A stretch of 64,000 nt of DNA from Branchiostoma floridae (Eukaryota; Chordata; Leptocardii; Amphioxiformes; Branchiostomatidae): contig NC_049983.1 in the NCBI RefSeq assembly GCF_000003815.2, positions 10,731,482 to 10,795,481 on the forward strand, given 5' to 3'. The notes under the pieces were generated by a model. That model did no database searches. It was not told the origin of the DNA and worked only from the letters and a program-made list of their open reading frames with translations. Both the position numbers and the translations under genes were made by a program. Of this stretch, positions 63,006-64,000 are shown piece by piece; position 1 is the stretch's first letter, and each line of letters opens with the position of its first letter.

Positions 63006-64000
63006 ATTGATGTCGGACTTTTTTGTTGAACGTGTCAAGCGAGGGGAAAGAAGGCTGCGTAGCCCACACGCCCTGTATGATGATGGCCACTAGACTAGAG
63101 TCTTGTGGTTGGACTTCAACTAGTCATAAAGATTTGAATCACGCAGATCTGAATGATGTCCTTTGTTATGTTATGTTTTATGTGTTGAATTTGTAGAATA
63201 TTTCCCATTCAGTGATCCCAACTCACATTGGCATTTGCTTTAGGGACAACCTGAGATGGAAACAGCAATTATATCATTTTTGCCCTTCAAAATTGCGACT
63301 AGAACCATGTCAGTGTAAACTAATCAGTACTGATGCCATGTTGTGGTATATTGTGAATGAAAAGTGTACACTTACATGTATGAAGGATATTGGATGGATT
63401 CAGGGTTAAAACCGAAGTGCTGATACCGAATGTGGAAACTCCTCTCGAAATGGAATGTACTTTTCCTAGTTGATTGGAATTCCATCGCAAACCCATTGCT
63501 CCCGTGGATAGGACGGATGCCTTGCCGGATGTATGCCTTACGGAAGATAAGGCCGCAGAATGGATCAGAAGACGTGCCTTTTATCTGAGAGATAGACACC
63601 AGAATGTATTGAATCAAGGTATTTCCCTCAGCACAGGAGAGTTCCAAGCAAGCGAGGAGACCCATGCCTTACTTTGAAACCCTTACGGTCCAAGGGGATC
63701 TCATTATGCCCATAATAGATTGACATATCTGTTCAGTGTATCTTTAGGGACATACGAACATGCTGCAACAAGTTACTAGCACAGCAGTTGATGCCAAGAT
63801 GGTTTGAATTTTCCTTCTATAGATCGATACCAAGGCAGCCACAGACTGGTACACCCGTCCCCAAGGTTCCGGTGTGTAAATGGTTGGTCGATGTGGCTGA
63901 CATTGAATACTGCTGCATCAACAGGTGTTCGTATTCAAATGAGGTTTCAAACCACGTCTTATGAATGGCAATAGGAATAGAATTCGGTCTAACGCATTGG
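63006..64000. other. 3' flank of the PPxY protein gene, no further gene supported
   Basis: The 3' UTR should begin here, but no canonical AATAAA is seen in the first few hundred bases. The 67-codon frame at 63474-63677 shows an ordinary-looking amino-acid mix but has no splice sites or motif I can support. Confidence 0.4.

Noticed and set aside
62539-63090. Longest simple open frame in the lower part of the window, 183 codons on the minus strand
   Set aside because: It is the antisense of the PPxY protein's second exon. The + strand exon has a good acceptor, continues the frame from 55.5 kb and ends in a recognisable PPKY tail.

Overview
This is eukaryotic genomic DNA: genes are split by GT-AG introns, there are no operons, tRNA-derived SINEs and small inverted-repeat elements are frequent, and one assembly gap (146 N) is present. 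The gene content and the style of the repeats suggest an invertebrate deuterostome, most likely a lancelet (Branchiostoma). That assignment is inference, not proof. All gene models I can support lie on the + strand.

Layout. 1-11.9 kb: gene-poor flank holding foldback elements, direct repeats, tRNA-derived SINEs and one weak minus-strand exon candidate. 11,904-28,403: a complete 14-exon SLC6 sodium/chloride-dependent transporter of the GABA/taurine/betaine/creatine branch, whole except for part of exon 11 lost in the gap at 26,331-26,476. Its introns carry four or more small inverted-repeat elements, three copies of one SINE family, one copy of another, and a tandem array that copies an exon/donor junction. 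28.4-30.15 kb: its probable 3' UTR, with two abutting perfect palindromes.

31.1-44.2 kb: three tandem, diverged methyltransferase genes of the METTL21 protein-lysine methyltransferase family. They share intron phases (0,1,0), and the middle copy has an extra 5' coding exon. The last intron of the third copy hosts a 1.1-kb element with unusual C-rich 27-bp terminal inverted repeats.

45.4-48.6 kb: a cluster of four small two-helix membrane proteins arranged A1-B1-A2-B2. A1/A2 and B1/B2 are paralogous pairs, so a two-gene unit has been duplicated. I do not recognise either family; this is the best candidate here for an undescribed gene system. 48.6-55.1 kb: no supported gene; a reverse SINE, a long AT microsatellite and two weak exon candidates. 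55,135-63,005: a two-exon gene with a 7.2-kb intron, encoding a two-helix membrane protein with two cytoplasmic PPxY motifs. 63.0-64.0 kb: nothing supported.

I see no pathway linking these genes. The recurring theme is local tandem duplication (METTL21-like genes, the A-B unit) in a repeat-rich background.
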